Part shown: one piece after another, positions 9,717-19,130 of the stretch
Layout of the letters: every line of letters begins with the position of its first letter
Numbering within the stretch: the first letter of the stretch is position 1
NCBI RefSeq assembly: GCF_017991995.1
Contig: NZ_JAGOPN010000007.1
Coordinates: forward strand, 186,001 to 250,000
Direction: 5' to 3'
DNA: 64,000 nucleotides
From: Pseudacidovorax sp.
Lineage (GTDB): Bacteria; Pseudomonadota; Gammaproteobacteria; Burkholderiales; Burkholderiaceae_C
Position numbers and translations under genes: made by a program
The notes under the pieces: generated by a model
Seen by the model: only the letters and a program-made list of their open reading frames with translations
Database searches by the model: none
Told to the model about the DNA's origin: nothing

Positions 9717-10040
9717 ATGAGCATCCAGAAGACCCTCGACGGCGTGTCCGTCGCCACCTCGGCCAATGTGTATTTCGACGGCAAGTGCGTCTCGCACGGC
9801 GTGACGCTGGCCGATGGCCGCAAGTGCACCGTCGGGGTGATCCTGCCGTCTTCGCTGACCTTCAGCACCGGCGCGCCCGAGATCATGGAATGCACCGCCG
9901 GCAGCTGCGAATACCGCCTCGACGGCGAAAGCGACTGGAAGCGCTCCGCCGCCGGCGAGAAATTCAGCATCCCCGGCAACGCCAAGTTCGAGATCCGCGT
10001 GAGCGGCGAACCCTACAGCTACATCTGCCATTTCGGCTGA
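9717..10040 (+). CDS. ppnP: Pyrimidine/purine nucleoside phosphorylase
   Basis: A 107-residue cupin of the PpnP (formerly YaiE/DUF1255) family, known in E. coli to phosphorolyse several nucleosides. Visible family features are the NVYFDGKCVSHGV N-terminal stretch, GVILPSSLTFSTGAPEIMECTAG and FSIPGNAKFEI. A TAGAAT box about 45 bp upstream of the ATG could be a -10 element. It appears monocistronic: the next gene, murB, is convergent with its stop eight bases away. Confidence 0.92.
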   Translation: MSIQKTLDGVSVATSANVYFDGKCVSHGVTLADGRKCTVGVILPSSLTFSTGAPEIMECTAGSCEYRLDGESDWKRSAAGEKFSIPGNAKFEIRVSGEPYSYICHFG

Positions 10041-10048
10041 ACGCGCGT

Positions 10049-11104
10049 TCAGACGACGACCGGCTCCGGCTCCAGCCGGATGCCGAAGCGCTCGTAGACG
10101 CTGGTCTGGATGGCCTTGGCCAGCGTCATCACCTCGCCACCGGTGGCGGGGTGCGTGTTTCCCCCGCGGTTGACCAGCACCAGCGCCTGCTTTTCGTAGA
10201 CGCCGGCATTGCCCACCGACTTGCCCTTCCAGCCGCACGCGTCGATCAGCCAGCCCGCCGCCAGCTTCACCGTGCCGTCGGGCATGGGGTAGTGAACGAT
10301 GCGCGGCTCGCGGGCGATGATGTCCGCGCACTGCTCCGGCGTGACCGTCGGGTTCTTGAAGAAGCTCCCGGCATTGCCCAGCACGCGCCAGTCCGGCAGC
10401 TTGGCCTGACGGATGGCGCAGACCCAGTTGAAGACCTGCATGGGCGTGGGCTCGTCGATGCCGCTCTCGGCCGCCTTGCGCGCCAGGTCCAGATAACCCA
10501 GCTCCGGCTTCCAGGGCCGCGGCAGGCGCAGCCGCACCCGTGTGATGAACGCGCGGCCGGCCAGGCCGAAGTCGTTGGGGCCGCTCCCCGGCGGATGCTT
10601 GAACACCGAATCGCGGTAGCCGAAGGCGCACTGGGCCGCGTCGAGGGTGAAGCGGCGGCCAGTTTCCAGGTCGATGCCGTCGAGCGACTCGAAGCGGTCC
10701 TGCAGTTCGACGCCGTAGGCGCCGATGTTCTGCACCGGGGCGCCGCCCACGGTGCCCGGGATCATGGCCATGTTCTCCAGGCCCGGGCAGCCCTGCTCCA
10801 GCGTCCAGCGCACCGTGTCGTGCCACAGCTCGCCGGCGCCGATCTCGACGATGCAGCCCTTCGGCGTGTCTTCGACCACGCGGCGACCGGGGATCTCGAC
10901 CTTGAGCACCAGTGGCTTGACGTCGCCGGTGATGACGATGTTGCTGCCGCCACCGAGGACGAACTTGGGCATCTCGCGCCAGTCCTCGCGGGCCAGCACC
11001 TCGGCGATGTCGTCCTCGCTGCGGATGCGGACGAGTTGCTGCGCGCGGGCGACGATGCCGAAGCTGTTGTGGGGTTGAAGGGGGACGTTGCGCTCGGCGA
11101 TCAT
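10049..11104 (-). CDS. murB: UDP-N-acetylenolpyruvoylglucosamine reductase
   Basis: FAD-dependent enzyme reducing UDP-GlcNAc-enolpyruvate to UDP-MurNAc in peptidoglycan synthesis, cytoplasmic. The 351 residues match the long type I MurB of proteobacteria: N-terminal [12 protein letters not shown]-binding [25 protein letters not shown], and the catalytic serine in [10 protein letters not shown] near residue 243. It lies apart from the mcr division cluster and is divergent from yajQ, with about 100 bp between starts. Confidence 0.96.
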   Translation of the reverse strand: MIAERNVPLQPHNSFGIVARAQQLVRIRSEDDIAEVLAREDWREMPKFVLGGGSNIVITGDVKPLVLKVEIPGRRVVEDTPKGCIVEIGAGELWHDTVRWTLEQGCPGLENMAMIPGTVGGAPVQNIGAYGVELQDRFESLDGIDLETGRRFTLDAAQCAFGYRDSVFKHPPGSGPNDFGLAGRAFITRVRLRLPRPWKPELGYLDLARKAAESGIDEPTPMQVFNWVCAIRQAKLPDWRVLGNAGSFFKNPTVTPEQCADIIAREPRIVHYPMPDGTVKLAAGWLIDACGWKGKSVGNAGVYEKQALVLVNRGGNTHPATGGEVMTLAKAIQTSVYERFGIRLEPEPVVV

Positions 11105-11207
11105 GGGAGAATTTTCGCATCTGCTGCCTCAGGGCTTCGTCCGCGGGCGGCGCCCTCTTCCGTCCCGGCGCAGGCGCCCGGGCGCGACACCTTCAGGAGA
11201 ACACCCC

Positions 11208-11693
11208 ATGCCGTCTTTCGACACCGTCTGCGAACCCAACATGGTCGAGGTGCGCAACGCCATCGACACCGCGTCCAAGGAAATCGCCACCCGCTTCGAC
11301 TTCAAGGGCACGCCGGCCTCGGTCGAGCTCAAGGACAAGGAAATCATCCTGATCGGCAATGCCGACTTCCAGCTGGCGCAGATCGAGGACATCGTGCGCG
11401 GCAAGCTCACCAAGCGCAACGTGGACGTGCGCTTTCTGGACAAGGGCGACGTGCAGAAGATCGGCGGCGACAAGGTCAAGCAGGTCTTCAAGGTCAAGAG
11501 CGGCGTCGACTCGGACACGGGCAAGAAGATCCAGCGCCTGCTCAAGGACAGCAAGCTCAAGGTGCAGGCGGCCATCCAGGGCGATGCCGTGCGCGTGACC
11601 GGCGCCAAACGGGACGACCTGCAGGCGGCGATGGCGCTGATCCGCAAGGATGTGGCCGATCTGCCGGTCTCTTTCGACAACTTCAGAGATTGA
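11208..11693 (+). CDS. yajQ: YajQ family nucleotide/c-di-GMP-binding protein
   Basis: A 161-residue member of the UPF0234/YajQ family, starting [20 protein letters not shown] with RFDFKGT and the C-terminal [11 protein letters not shown]. Members bind nucleotides, and the Xanthomonas homologue XC_3703 binds cyclic di-GMP and affects virulence gene expression. AGGAGA at 11195-11200 supports ATG 11208. The direct target in this organism cannot be told from sequence. Confidence 0.94.
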   Translation: MPSFDTVCEPNMVEVRNAIDTASKEIATRFDFKGTPASVELKDKEIILIGNADFQLAQIEDIVRGKLTKRNVDVRFLDKGDVQKIGGDKVKQVFKVKSGVDSDTGKKIQRLLKDSKLKVQAAIQGDAVRVTGAKRDDLQAAMALIRKDVADLPVSFDNFRD

Positions 11694-11716
11694 TCTTTTG
11701 AACCCCCCATGCCGCT

Positions 11717-11794
11717 TCGCGGCTCCGGGCGGCCGCCAGAGGCGGCTGCTCTTCGGGCACGTCCAAGCCTGCGCAGGCAGGCTTGGAGCCGCGA
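11717..11794. repeat. Nested inverted-repeat intergenic element
   Basis: Between yajQ and the aspartic protease. An outer 10-bp inverted repeat (TCGCGGCTCC at 11717-11726, GGAGCCGCGA at 11785-11794) overlaps the end of an inner perfect 11-bp stem with a 4-nt loop (11762-11787, TCCAAGCCTGC arm). A further short GC-rich inverted repeat (GGCCGCC/GGCGGC) lies in between. No T-run follows, so it is not a simple terminator. The form is that of a repetitive extragenic palindrome, but I cannot count genome copies. Confidence 0.55.
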
Positions 11795-11957
11795 CCCTCA
11801 GCCCCTCTCTTGCGCCTTCGGCTTGGAGGGGGGCGCACCCCGCGGCCTGGCAAAGCAAATTCCGCGGGTGCACTGGCATGGCCTGCTCCGCGGCCTTCGG
11901 CACAGGGAGCGATGCTGTGCCGTCGGCGGTGTCGATGCGTTGCGGCGGATCGCGGCG

Positions 11958-12623
11958 ATGAAACGGACACGCGCACACATCCTCGCCGCATTGCTGGCAG
12001 CGGGTTTTGCGGTCGCCACGCAAGCGCAGGCTCAGACCCAATCGATCACGCTGACCGGCACCATCGGCAGCCGCGCGATCCTGATCGTGGGCGGGGGCGC
12101 GCCCCGGACGCTGGCGCCCGGAGAGAGCCTGCAGGGCGTGCGGCTGGTGAGCGTGCAGGACGGCGAGGCCGTGGTGGAGTCCGGCGGCAAGCGGCTCACG
12201 CTGCGCATGGGCGCGCCGGTGAGCGTCGGCGGCTCTGGCGGCGGCGGCGGCGGCAGCAGCCGCATCGTGCTGACGGCGGACAGCCGCGGTCACTTCGTGA
12301 CGGCCGGCGGGATCAACGGCCGACCGGTGACCTTCATGCTGGACACGGGCGCCACCGCGGTGGCCCTGTCCATGGCCGACGCGCAACGCATCGGCCTCGA
12401 TCCCACACGCGGGCAGCCGGTGACCATGAACACGGCCAACGGCACGGCGCCGGGCTGGCGGATCAAGCTGGATTCGGTGAAGGTGGGCGACGTGACGGTG
12501 TACGACGTCGATGCCGTCGTCTCGCCACAAGCCATGCCCTATGTGCTGCTGGGCAACAGCTTCATCAACCGCTTCTCGATGCGGCGCGACGCCGACCAGA
12601 TGGTGCTGGAACGGCGCTACTGA
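11958..12623 (+). CDS. Retropepsin-like aspartic protease, periplasmic (TIGR02281 type)
   Basis: A 221-residue protein with a Sec signal peptide (about 1-26, ending AQAQ), an SH3-like N-terminal part that binds the chain, a Gly-rich hinge (SGGGGGGSS near residue 100) and a C-terminal clan AA retropepsin domain with the catalytic FMLDTGATAVALS motif. Proteins of this family are predicted periplasmic or membrane-tethered and likely act as dimers. ATG 11958 is chosen because it gives the signal peptide; the frame is open upstream through the repeat element but without coding character. Confidence 0.87.
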   Translation: MKRTRAHILAALLAAGFAVATQAQAQTQSITLTGTIGSRAILIVGGGAPRTLAPGESLQGVRLVSVQDGEAVVESGGKRLTLRMGAPVSVGGSGGGGGGSSRIVLTADSRGHFVTAGGINGRPVTFMLDTGATAVALSMADAQRIGLDPTRGQPVTMNTANGTAPGWRIKLDSVKVGDVTVYDVDAVVSPQAMPYVLLGNSFINRFSMRRDADQMVLERRY

Positions 12624-12653
12624 CTCGCCCGGACCGCTGGCGACGGGCGCGTA

Positions 12654-13409
12654 TCAGAGTTTGGCGACGATGAGCTGACCGAAGAACTGCAGCATCAGGA
12701 TGGTCATCGTGGCCGCCGTCGCGAAGGCCCACAGCCAGTTCATCTCGGCCCGCAGCACCAGGCGTGCGCGGGCGTCGAACCGTCCTGCGTCCCGCCGGCG
12801 CCGCTGGCGGTGGGTCAGCGCGACGGCCAGCAGCCCGAAGACGACCAGGGGCAGGTAGCCGAAGAGCAACATCGGCAGTTGCCGCCGGGTGGCCGTGCCC
12901 GAGCCCAGCCGCCAGACCAGCCGCACCAGCTCGACCTGGTGTTCATAGGGCATGAAGCCGTACAGCAAGCCGGCAAGCGTGAGCACGTAGAGCAGCGCAT
13001 GCCGCGCGCGCAACGTCCACGGCCAGGACACAGGCGGCGCCGGGGGCGTGGATCGAGGACCGGGCGGCGGCACCCGATCGCCCGGCCGCCATTCACCGCG
13101 AGCCACGGCGCGTTCCTGGTTCCAGAGCAGCCGGTACATCATGCGCTGGATCAGGAAGAGCATGACCACGGCGATGAAGGGCACCAACACGTACAGCAGC
13201 GCCACCGCCCCGGCATTGCGGTCCGTCGAACCGCGCCACAGCGCCACTCCGATCCACGAGGCGAACAGCCCGCTGAAGAACACGACGAAGATCACCGCGC
13301 CTACCATAGCGCGGCGCAGCGGGCGGCCTTCCATCCAGACCCACAGGCGATCGATGAACCGGGGTGGGCCGACCGTGAGTGCCTCGTCGTCCGGGCTGCT
13401 GCCGTGCAT
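12654..13409 (-). CDS. Multi-pass membrane protein of unknown function
   Basis: A 251-residue protein with about five hydrophobic helices (roughly 34-58, 68-92, 138-152, 182-202, 228-250) separated by a Pro-rich cytoplasmic loop (PPPGPRSTPPAPPVSWP) near residue 115. I see no catalytic or transport signature and do not recognise the family. It is convergent with the protease gene (stops 30 bp apart) and lies 64 bp downstream of the RidA gene. Confidence 0.65.
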   Translation of the reverse strand: MHGSSPDDEALTVGPPRFIDRLWVWMEGRPLRRAMVGAVIFVVFFSGLFASWIGVALWRGSTDRNAGAVALLYVLVPFIAVVMLFLIQRMMYRLLWNQERAVARGEWRPGDRVPPPGPRSTPPAPPVSWPWTLRARHALLYVLTLAGLLYGFMPYEHQVELVRLVWRLGSGTATRRQLPMLLFGYLPLVVFGLLAVALTHRQRRRRDAGRFDARARLVLRAEMNWLWAFATAATMTILMLQFFGQLIVAKL

Positions 13410-13473
13410 CGCGGTCCGAAGTCGCGTCGTGCTCGAAGCGCTCGCGCGCCGTCGCGCCGTCGCGCCGTCGCGG

Positions 13474-13827
13474 TCAGGCCAGCGCGGCCGTGACGACTAT
13501 CTCGATCTTGTAGGCCGCATTGGCCAGCGCCGCCTGCACGGTGGCGCGCGGCGGAGTGTGGCCCGCGGGCACCCAGGCATCCCACACCTCGTTCATCGCC
13601 CCGATCTCGCTGATGTCGGTCAGAAAGATCTGCGTCATCAGGATGCGCGTCTTGTCGCTGCCGGCTTCGGCCAGCAGGCGGTCGACCATCGCCAGCACCT
13701 GGGCCGTCTGGCCGCGGATGTCCTGCGTGGTGTCGTCCGGCACCTGGCCAGCCAGATAGACGGTGCCGTTGTGGATGGCCATCTCCGACAGGCGGGGGCC
13801 GACGTGGAAGCGCTTGAGTTCTGCCAT
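13474..13827 (-). CDS. RidA family protein (enamine/imine deaminase-like)
   Basis: A 117-residue YjgF/YER057c/UK114 (RidA) family protein. The conserved arginine that binds the carboxylate of the imine is present in HTPPRATVQA near residue 94, and GTVYLAGQVP and TDISEIGAMNEVWDAW are family stretches. RidA enzymes hydrolyse reactive 2-aminoacrylate-type enamines; this branch is short and may have another imine substrate. It is encoded 13 bp downstream of plsY. Confidence 0.88.
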   Translation of the reverse strand: MAELKRFHVGPRLSEMAIHNGTVYLAGQVPDDTTQDIRGQTAQVLAMVDRLLAEAGSDKTRILMTQIFLTDISEIGAMNEVWDAWVPAGHTPPRATVQAALANAAYKIEIVVTAALA

Positions 13828-13840
13828 GGGGAAATCCTGA

Positions 13841-14497
13841 TCAGGAGGAAGGAGTCTTGGCCTTGGCCTTCGCCTTGGCGCCGAGCCGCGATTCGGTGCC
13901 GGCCAGAAGCCGGCGGATGTTCTCGCGATGGCGCCACACCAGCAGCAGACCCATGACCACGATGGCCGCCAGCACGCCGCGGTACAGGGGCCAGGCGATG
14001 CCGCCGCCCAGCAGGTAGTAGGCCGGCGCGAAGAAGGCGGCCACTAGCGCGGCCAGCGAGGAATAGCGGAAGAAGAAGGCAATGATGATCCAGGTCAGCC
14101 CCGTCGCCAAGCCCAGCATCCAGTCGATGCCCAGCAGCACGCCAGCGGCCGTGGCCACGCCCTTGCCACCCTTGAAGCCGAAGAACACCGGGTACAGGTG
14201 GCCCAGGAAGGCGGCCAGCCCGGCGAGTGCCGCCACGTTCTCGTCCAGCCCGTAGGCCGCGCCGAAGCGCCGCACCAGGAACACCGGCAGCCAGCCCTTG
14301 GCAGCATCCAGCAGCAGCGTGGCCAGGGCCGCGCCCTTGCGGCCGGAGCGCAGCACGTTGGTGGCGCCCGGGTTGCCGCTGCCGTAGCTGCGCGGATCGT
14401 CCATGCCCATCAGGCGGCTGACGATCACGGCAAAGGACAGTGAGCCGATCAGATAGGCGGCAACGACGACGAGGATGGAGGACAGAGGCAGGCTCAT
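13841..14497 (-). CDS. plsY: Glycerol-3-phosphate 1-acyltransferase PlsY
   Basis: Inner-membrane enzyme transferring acyl from acyl-phosphate to glycerol-3-phosphate, first step of phospholipid synthesis. The 218 residues have the family motifs: [12 protein letters not shown] (about 40-51), [18 protein letters not shown] (about 99-116), and several membrane helices. The C-terminus carries a Lys/Ala repeat tail (AKAKAKAK). Its partner plsX is not in this window. Confidence 0.95.
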   Translation of the reverse strand: MSLPLSSILVVVAAYLIGSLSFAVIVSRLMGMDDPRSYGSGNPGATNVLRSGRKGAALATLLLDAAKGWLPVFLVRRFGAAYGLDENVAALAGLAAFLGHLYPVFFGFKGGKGVATAAGVLLGIDWMLGLATGLTWIIIAFFFRYSSLAALVAAFFAPAYYLLGGGIAWPLYRGVLAAIVVMGLLLVWRHRENIRRLLAGTESRLGAKAKAKAKTPSS

Positions 14498-14613
14498 GGA
14501 AGGACCTTCGCCGGCCGCTCAAGCGCGGCCGTTGGGCGCCGCGCATGAGGCGGCGTCTTGGCATTCGGGAATCGTGGGATACGTGGTCGGGACGGCCTGG
14601 TTCGGGCCGCGCC

Positions 14614-15111
14614 TCATTCTGCCAGCGCGCATTGCACCGGCTTGGCACCGAGCAGTTGCACGCACACCTGCGGATCGATGCCGACCAGGTAGCCGCGCCG
14701 CCCGCCGTTGATGCAGATGCGCGGCAGGTCGAGGATGGTCGACTCGATGTAGACCGGCATCTCCCGCCGCGTGCCGAAGGGCGAGGTGCCGCCCACCTGA
14801 TAGCCGCTGTGGCGCTGGGCCACCTCGGGCTTGCACGGCTCCACCGACTTGGCGCCGATCTGCCGCGCGAGGTTCTTGGTCGACACGGTGCGGTTGCCGT
14901 GCATCAGCACGATGAGCGGTTTGGCGTCCTGATCCTGCATCACCAGCGTCTTGACCACCGTGAACGGGTCGAAACCCAGCACCGCCGCGCTGTGCTGCGC
15001 GCCGCCGTGTTCCAGGTATTCGTACGGATGCTCAGTGAAGGCCACCTTGGCCGCGCGCAGCACGGCCGTGGCCGGGGTCTCGGAAACGTGGGCCTTGTCC
15101 TTCTTGGCCAT
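14614..15111 (-). CDS. ybaK: Cys-tRNA(Pro)/Cys-tRNA(Cys) deacylase YbaK
   Basis: Trans-editing protein that hydrolyses Cys mischarged onto tRNA-Pro. The 165 residues match the YbaK/ProX family: KDKAHVSETPAT, KTLVMQ, GTSPFGTRREMPV, and the conserved lysine of the KTL segment. Starting at ATG 15111 gives the usual N-terminus; a longer frame upstream is a shadow of the neighbouring aldo/keto reductase. Its start is one base from the stop of that gene, so the pair are probably co-transcribed. Confidence 0.92.
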   Translation of the reverse strand: MAKKDKAHVSETPATAVLRAAKVAFTEHPYEYLEHGGAQHSAAVLGFDPFTVVKTLVMQDQDAKPLIVLMHGNRTVSTKNLARQIGAKSVEPCKPEVAQRHSGYQVGGTSPFGTRREMPVYIESTILDLPRICINGGRRGYLVGIDPQVCVQLLGAKPVQCALAE

Positions 15112-15112
15112 G

Positions 15113-16174
15113 TCAGTTCGCGGGGTCGCGCAGCTCCCAGCGGATCTTGTCGATCTCGGCCAGCAGCTCGGGCGACAGCGTCGTGCCCCAGGCGTCCAGG
15201 TCCTCATCCAACTGGGCCTTGGTGGTGACGCCGATGATGGTGCTGGCCACCTGCCACTTGGTGTAGCAGAAGGCCAGGGCCAGGCGCGCGGGCGTCATGC
15301 CGTAGTCGCGCGCAAGCTGGTTGTAGCGGCGCGCGGCGACCAGCGCCTCGGGCCGGCCCCAGCGCTGCTTGCGCACCGATTCGTAGCGGGCGATGCGGCC
15401 GCTCTTGGGCGCATCCGGGCCTTCGGTGCCGCTGGCGTCGTACTTGCCGGTCAGCAGGCCGAAGCCCAGCGGCGAATAGGCCAGCAGCGAGACGTCCAGC
15501 CGGTGCATGGTCTCGTCCAGGCCGTTCTCCAGCGCGCGGCTGAGGAGGCAGTAGACGTTCTGCACCGTGGCCACGCGCGGCAGGTTGTGCTGTTCGGCCA
15601 GTCGCACAAACTCGTGCACGCCATAGGGCGTCTCGTTGGACAGGCCGATGTAGCGCACCTTGCCCGCCTTCACCAGTCCGGCCAGCGCTTCGAGCTGCTC
15701 GTGGATCGAGGTCTGCGTGCGCTCCTTGGTGGGGTCGTAGTACATGGTGCCGAAGGCGGGCACGTTGCGCTCGGGCCAATGGATCTGGTAGAGGTCGATG
15801 ACGTCCGTTTGCAAACGGCGCAGGCTGCCCTCGCAGGAGGCCACGATGTCGGCAGCCGTCATGCCGCCCCCTTCACGCACCCAGGGCATGCCGCGCGAGG
15901 GGCCGGCCACCTTGGTGGCCAGCGTGAGCTTCTGGCGCAGGCCCGGGTTCCTGGCGAACCAGTGGCCGAGGATGGTCTCGGTGGCGCCGTAGGTTTCCTT
16001 GCGGGCGGGCACCGCGTACATCTCGGCCGTGTCCAGAAAATCGACGCCGCGGGCCACCGCATGGTCGAGGATGTCGTGCGCGGTGGGCTCGTCCACCTGT
16101 TCGCCGAAGGTCATGGTGCCCAGGCAGATGGGCGTGACGTGCAGATCGCTGCGACCGAGCTGGATGCGTTGCAT
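15113..16174 (-). CDS. NADP(H)-dependent aldo/keto reductase, Tas-like
   Basis: A 353-residue aldo/keto reductase. The N-terminus MQRIQLGRSDLHVTPICLGTMTFGEQ and the catalytic segment DFLDTAEMYAVPARKETYGATE (split here by the Asp and Tyr of the tetrad) match the E. coli Tas subgroup, followed by KVRYIGLSNET and the NADP-binding C-terminal IIGVTTKAQL. The physiological substrate is unknown. The frame is open upstream to 16267, but the family start is ATG 16174. Confidence 0.9.
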   Translation of the reverse strand: MQRIQLGRSDLHVTPICLGTMTFGEQVDEPTAHDILDHAVARGVDFLDTAEMYAVPARKETYGATETILGHWFARNPGLRQKLTLATKVAGPSRGMPWVREGGGMTAADIVASCEGSLRRLQTDVIDLYQIHWPERNVPAFGTMYYDPTKERTQTSIHEQLEALAGLVKAGKVRYIGLSNETPYGVHEFVRLAEQHNLPRVATVQNVYCLLSRALENGLDETMHRLDVSLLAYSPLGFGLLTGKYDASGTEGPDAPKSGRIARYESVRKQRWGRPEALVAARRYNQLARDYGMTPARLALAFCYTKWQVASTIIGVTTKAQLDEDLDAWGTTLSPELLAEIDKIRWELRDPAN

Positions 16175-16295
16175 GGCGGGAAAGAGCTGAAGCGGAAAAG
16201 CCCGGCACTGTAGCGCGACGGGTGCGGCCTTGCAGGCGCGCGCGCAGTGCCCCGCCCGGGCCGGCACCCCAAACCGGCGCCGATGTGGCCGCCGC

Positions 16296-17309
16296 CTACC
16301 CCGTCTGCGCGTTCAACTGTTCCTTGGCCTGCGCCACCGCCATCTCGCGCGGCAGGGCCACGCCGTTCTTCACGGCCAGGATCTCGGCCATCACGCTCAC
16401 TGCGATCTCGGGCGGCGTCTTGCTGCCGATGTACAGGCCGATGGGGCCGCGCAGGCGGGCGAGCGACTCGGGCGTCTGGTCGAAGTGCTCGATCATCCGT
16501 TCGCGCCGGGCCTGGGCGTTGCGGCGCGAGCCGATGGCGCCGACGTAGAAGGCGTCGGTCTCCAGCGCTGCCAGCAGCGCCAGGTCGTCGAGCTTGGGGT
16601 CGTGCGTGAGGGCGACGACGCAGCTGCGCCGGTCGGGCCGGAAGGCGGCGACGGCGTCATCGGGCATCTCGGTAGACAGGCGTACGTTGGGCAGCGACCA
16701 GGCGCCGCGGTATTCCTCGCGCGGATCGCACAGCGTGACGGCGAAACCGCTGAAGCTGGCCATGGTCGCCAGGTACTCGGCGAGCTGGCCGGCGCCGATC
16801 AGCAGCATGCGGTACTCGGGGCCGAAGGTGTTGACCAGCCGGGCGTCGTCGATGGTCAGCTCGGCAGGGGCGTGCGCCGCTTCGAGCATGACGGCGCCAT
16901 CGCTCAGGTGCACGATGCGCTGCGTGAGCTGGCCGCCTTCCAGGCGTTGGACCAGCTCGGCCAGTTGGCCCGCGTCGGGGTCGAACTCCAGCACCAGCTC
17001 CAGCGTGCCACCGCAGGGCAGGCCGAAGCGGTGCGCCTCGTCCGCGGTGATGCCGTACTTGACACGCGCCGGTGCGCCCGTCGGCATGGCCTGCTGGCCC
17101 ACGCGGCTGTGGCGGGCGATCAGGTCGTCCTCGATGCAGCCGCCGGAAACGGAGCCAACCACCGCGCCGTCTTCCGCCAGCGCCATGATGGAGCCCACCG
17201 GCCGCGGCGACGAGCCCCAGGTGCGCACCACCGTCGCCAGCAGCGCCCGGCGGCCGGCCTGGCGCCAGTCGCGCAGCTGGCGCAGCACCATCACATCGAG
17301 GTTTTCCAT
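16296..17309 (-). CDS. XdhC/CoxI family molybdenum-enzyme maturation protein
   Basis: A 337-residue XdhC-type protein: N-terminal domain with ATVVRTWGSSPRPVGSIM and SGGCIEDD, C-terminal Rossmann-like domain with LLIGAGQLAEYLA and VGAIGSRRNAQARR. XdhC binds molybdenum cofactor and assists terminal sulfuration and insertion into xanthine-dehydrogenase family enzymes; CoxF/CoxI are the equivalents for CO dehydrogenase. It closes the seven-gene minus-strand cluster led by coxS and begins five bases after coxG, indicating a role in maturing that enzyme. Confidence 0.9.
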   Translation of the reverse strand: MENLDVMVLRQLRDWRQAGRRALLATVVRTWGSSPRPVGSIMALAEDGAVVGSVSGGCIEDDLIARHSRVGQQAMPTGAPARVKYGITADEAHRFGLPCGGTLELVLEFDPDAGQLAELVQRLEGGQLTQRIVHLSDGAVMLEAAHAPAELTIDDARLVNTFGPEYRMLLIGAGQLAEYLATMASFSGFAVTLCDPREEYRGAWSLPNVRLSTEMPDDAVAAFRPDRRSCVVALTHDPKLDDLALLAALETDAFYVGAIGSRRNAQARRERMIEHFDQTPESLARLRGPIGLYIGSKTPPEIAVSVMAEILAVKNGVALPREMAVAQAKEQLNAQTG

Positions 17310-17314
17310 CGTGT

Positions 17315-17869
17315 TCAGCCCTCCTCGGGCTTGTCTTTCTTGCCGAAGCCCATCTTCTGCATGAGACCGGCGACGGCGCCGGTCTTGGGCTCTTCTGCCG
17401 GCTCGGCAGCGTTGGGGGGCACGCCGTGCACGCGCTGCATCTCGGCATCGAAGCGCTTGAAAAAGTCGTCCGCCATGGACTTGGCCGCGCCGTCGATCAG
17501 GCGCTGGCCCAGTTGCGCGATCTTGCCGCCCACCTGTGCCTGCACGGTGTAGCTGAGCGTGCAGCCGGTGTCGGTGGGCGCCAGCGAGACCGAGGACGCG
17601 CCCTTGCCGAAGCCGGCCACGCCGCCCTGCCCTTCGAAGCTGAGGCGGTAGCTTTCGGGCGGCTGGATGTCGCTGAGCGTGACCTTGCCCGCGAACTTGG
17701 CCGACACCGGGCCCACCTTCACGGCCATGGTGACGGTGTACTGGCCTTCGCCCGTGGCCTCGAACTTGTCACAACCGGGCAGGCAGCGCTTGAGCGTCTC
17801 GGGGTCGTTGAGGGCCTCCCAGGCCTGTTGCTGGGTCACGCCCAGGGGGCGGCTGCCTTGCATGTCCAT
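17315..17869 (-). CDS. coxG: CoxG-like SRPBCC-domain protein
   Basis: A 184-residue protein of the CO dehydrogenase subunit G (CoxG, DUF1857-like SRPBCC) family: MDMQGSRPLGVTQQQAWEALNDPETLKRCLPGCDKFE, then GPVSAKFAGKVTLSD and GGKIAQLGQRLIDGAAK. CoxG tethers or recruits CO dehydrogenase to the membrane in characterised systems, and related members may bind quinone or lipid; the C-terminal tail here is Pro/Ala-rich then basic (MGFGKKDKPEEG). AGGAG six bases upstream supports ATG 17869. Confidence 0.9.
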   Translation of the reverse strand: MDMQGSRPLGVTQQQAWEALNDPETLKRCLPGCDKFEATGEGQYTVTMAVKVGPVSAKFAGKVTLSDIQPPESYRLSFEGQGGVAGFGKGASSVSLAPTDTGCTLSYTVQAQVGGKIAQLGQRLIDGAAKSMADDFFKRFDAEMQRVHGVPPNAAEPAEEPKTGAVAGLMQKMGFGKKDKPEEG

Positions 17870-17902
17870 GTGGGTCTCCTGAAATGAATGAAGGTGAGGG
17901 AT

Positions 17903-19114
17903 TCAGCGCAGTCGGCGCAGCAGCGCGGCCAGACTGTCGGCCAGTTCGTCCAGCGCCTGCAGGTTGTGCACGGCCAGCATGGCATCGGCGTGGCGGTCGA
18001 GCAGTGCGGCGCCGCGCGCCAGCGGCGCATAGCCGGCGAAGCGCAGAAGGGGATTGAGCCACAGCAGCGCGCCCGTGTGGCGACGCAGCCATTCCAACTG
18101 GGCATCCAGCTCGGCCGGCTCGCCGGTGTCCAGCCCGTCGCTGATCAGCAGCACCAGCGTGCGCCGGCCGACCAGGCGACGCGCATGCTGCCGGCGCAAC
18201 TGAGCCAGGGCCTCGCCCAGGCGCGTGCCGCCGGCGAAGTCGGCGATGGCACGGCCGGCCTCGGCCAGCATGATGTCGGTGTCGGCATGGCGAAAGGCGG
18301 GCGTGAGGTCGGTCAGCCCAGTGCCGAAGGCGAAGACGTCGCGCCGCGCGCCCTCGCCCACCAGCGGCCGCGTGGCCGCATGCAGGTAGGCCAGCAGCAG
18401 TCGCGCATAGCGCTCCATGGAGCCGGAGACATCGACCAGCACCAGCAGCGGCCGGGGCCGTGCGCGCCTGACCTGCCGCGGCAGGCGGGGGATCTCGCCG
18501 CCGTGCCGCGCGGCCTGGCGCCACACGCCGGGCCAGTGGATGCGGGCCGACGCACCGGCCTGCGCCACCGGCCGCAGCCGGCGCGATGCATAGGAGGGCA
18601 CGGGCAGCGCCTTCTCGCGCGCCAAGCGCTCGACCAAGAGGTACTCGGCAGCGCCCAGGCTGTTGAAATCCGCATGCTGCAGGCGCTCGCGCGTGCCGGC
18701 ACTCATGGCGGCGTCGAGCTGCAGTTCCTCGTCCTGGGGGGCGGGCTTGAGCCTGGTCGGCGCGGCGAGGGCCTCGCGCACGCGGTTGCGGCGCTGCACC
18801 GGCTCGGCCCGGCCCTCGGCGTTGGGCAGCATGCGCGCCAGCATCTTCTGGGCGAGGGCCGGGTCCTGGAACCAGGCGTCGAAGAGTTCCCGGAAAACCA
18901 GCCGGTCCTGCTCGCGGCTGACCAGCACCGATTCCAGCGCCGCCTGAAGGTCGGCCCGTTGCTCGATGCCCACCAGCAGCGCCGCCTCCAGCCCCAGCGC
19001 GATGCGCGAAGGATCGATGCGCACACCGGCCCGCCGCAGCGCCCGGCCGAAGCCCGCCAGGTGACCGGCCAGCTTGCCGCGTCGCGCGTCGCCGAGTTGC
19101 TGGATGCCTTGCAT
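17903..19114 (-). CDS. coxE: VWA-domain protein CoxE-like
   Basis: A 403-residue protein with a C-terminal von Willebrand A domain carrying an intact MIDAS motif (LVDVSGSM near residue 225, TRLG around 315 and SDGLD around 340). In CO dehydrogenase clusters CoxE works with the AAA+ ATPase CoxD in building the Cu/Mo active site; related MoxR-VWA pairs are general metal-enzyme chaperones. ATG 19114 and GTG 19120 are both possible starts. The gene is 16 bp downstream of the moxR-like gene and followed by coxG. Confidence 0.88.
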   Translation of the reverse strand: MQGIQQLGDARRGKLAGHLAGFGRALRRAGVRIDPSRIALGLEAALLVGIEQRADLQAALESVLVSREQDRLVFRELFDAWFQDPALAQKMLARMLPNAEGRAEPVQRRNRVREALAAPTRLKPAPQDEELQLDAAMSAGTRERLQHADFNSLGAAEYLLVERLAREKALPVPSYASRRLRPVAQAGASARIHWPGVWRQAARHGGEIPRLPRQVRRARPRPLLVLVDVSGSMERYARLLLAYLHAATRPLVGEGARRDVFAFGTGLTDLTPAFRHADTDIMLAEAGRAIADFAGGTRLGEALAQLRRQHARRLVGRRTLVLLISDGLDTGEPAELDAQLEWLRRHTGALLWLNPLLRFAGYAPLARGAALLDRHADAMLAVHNLQALDELADSLAALLRRLR

Positions 19115-19130
19115 GGCCACAGCACCCTCG

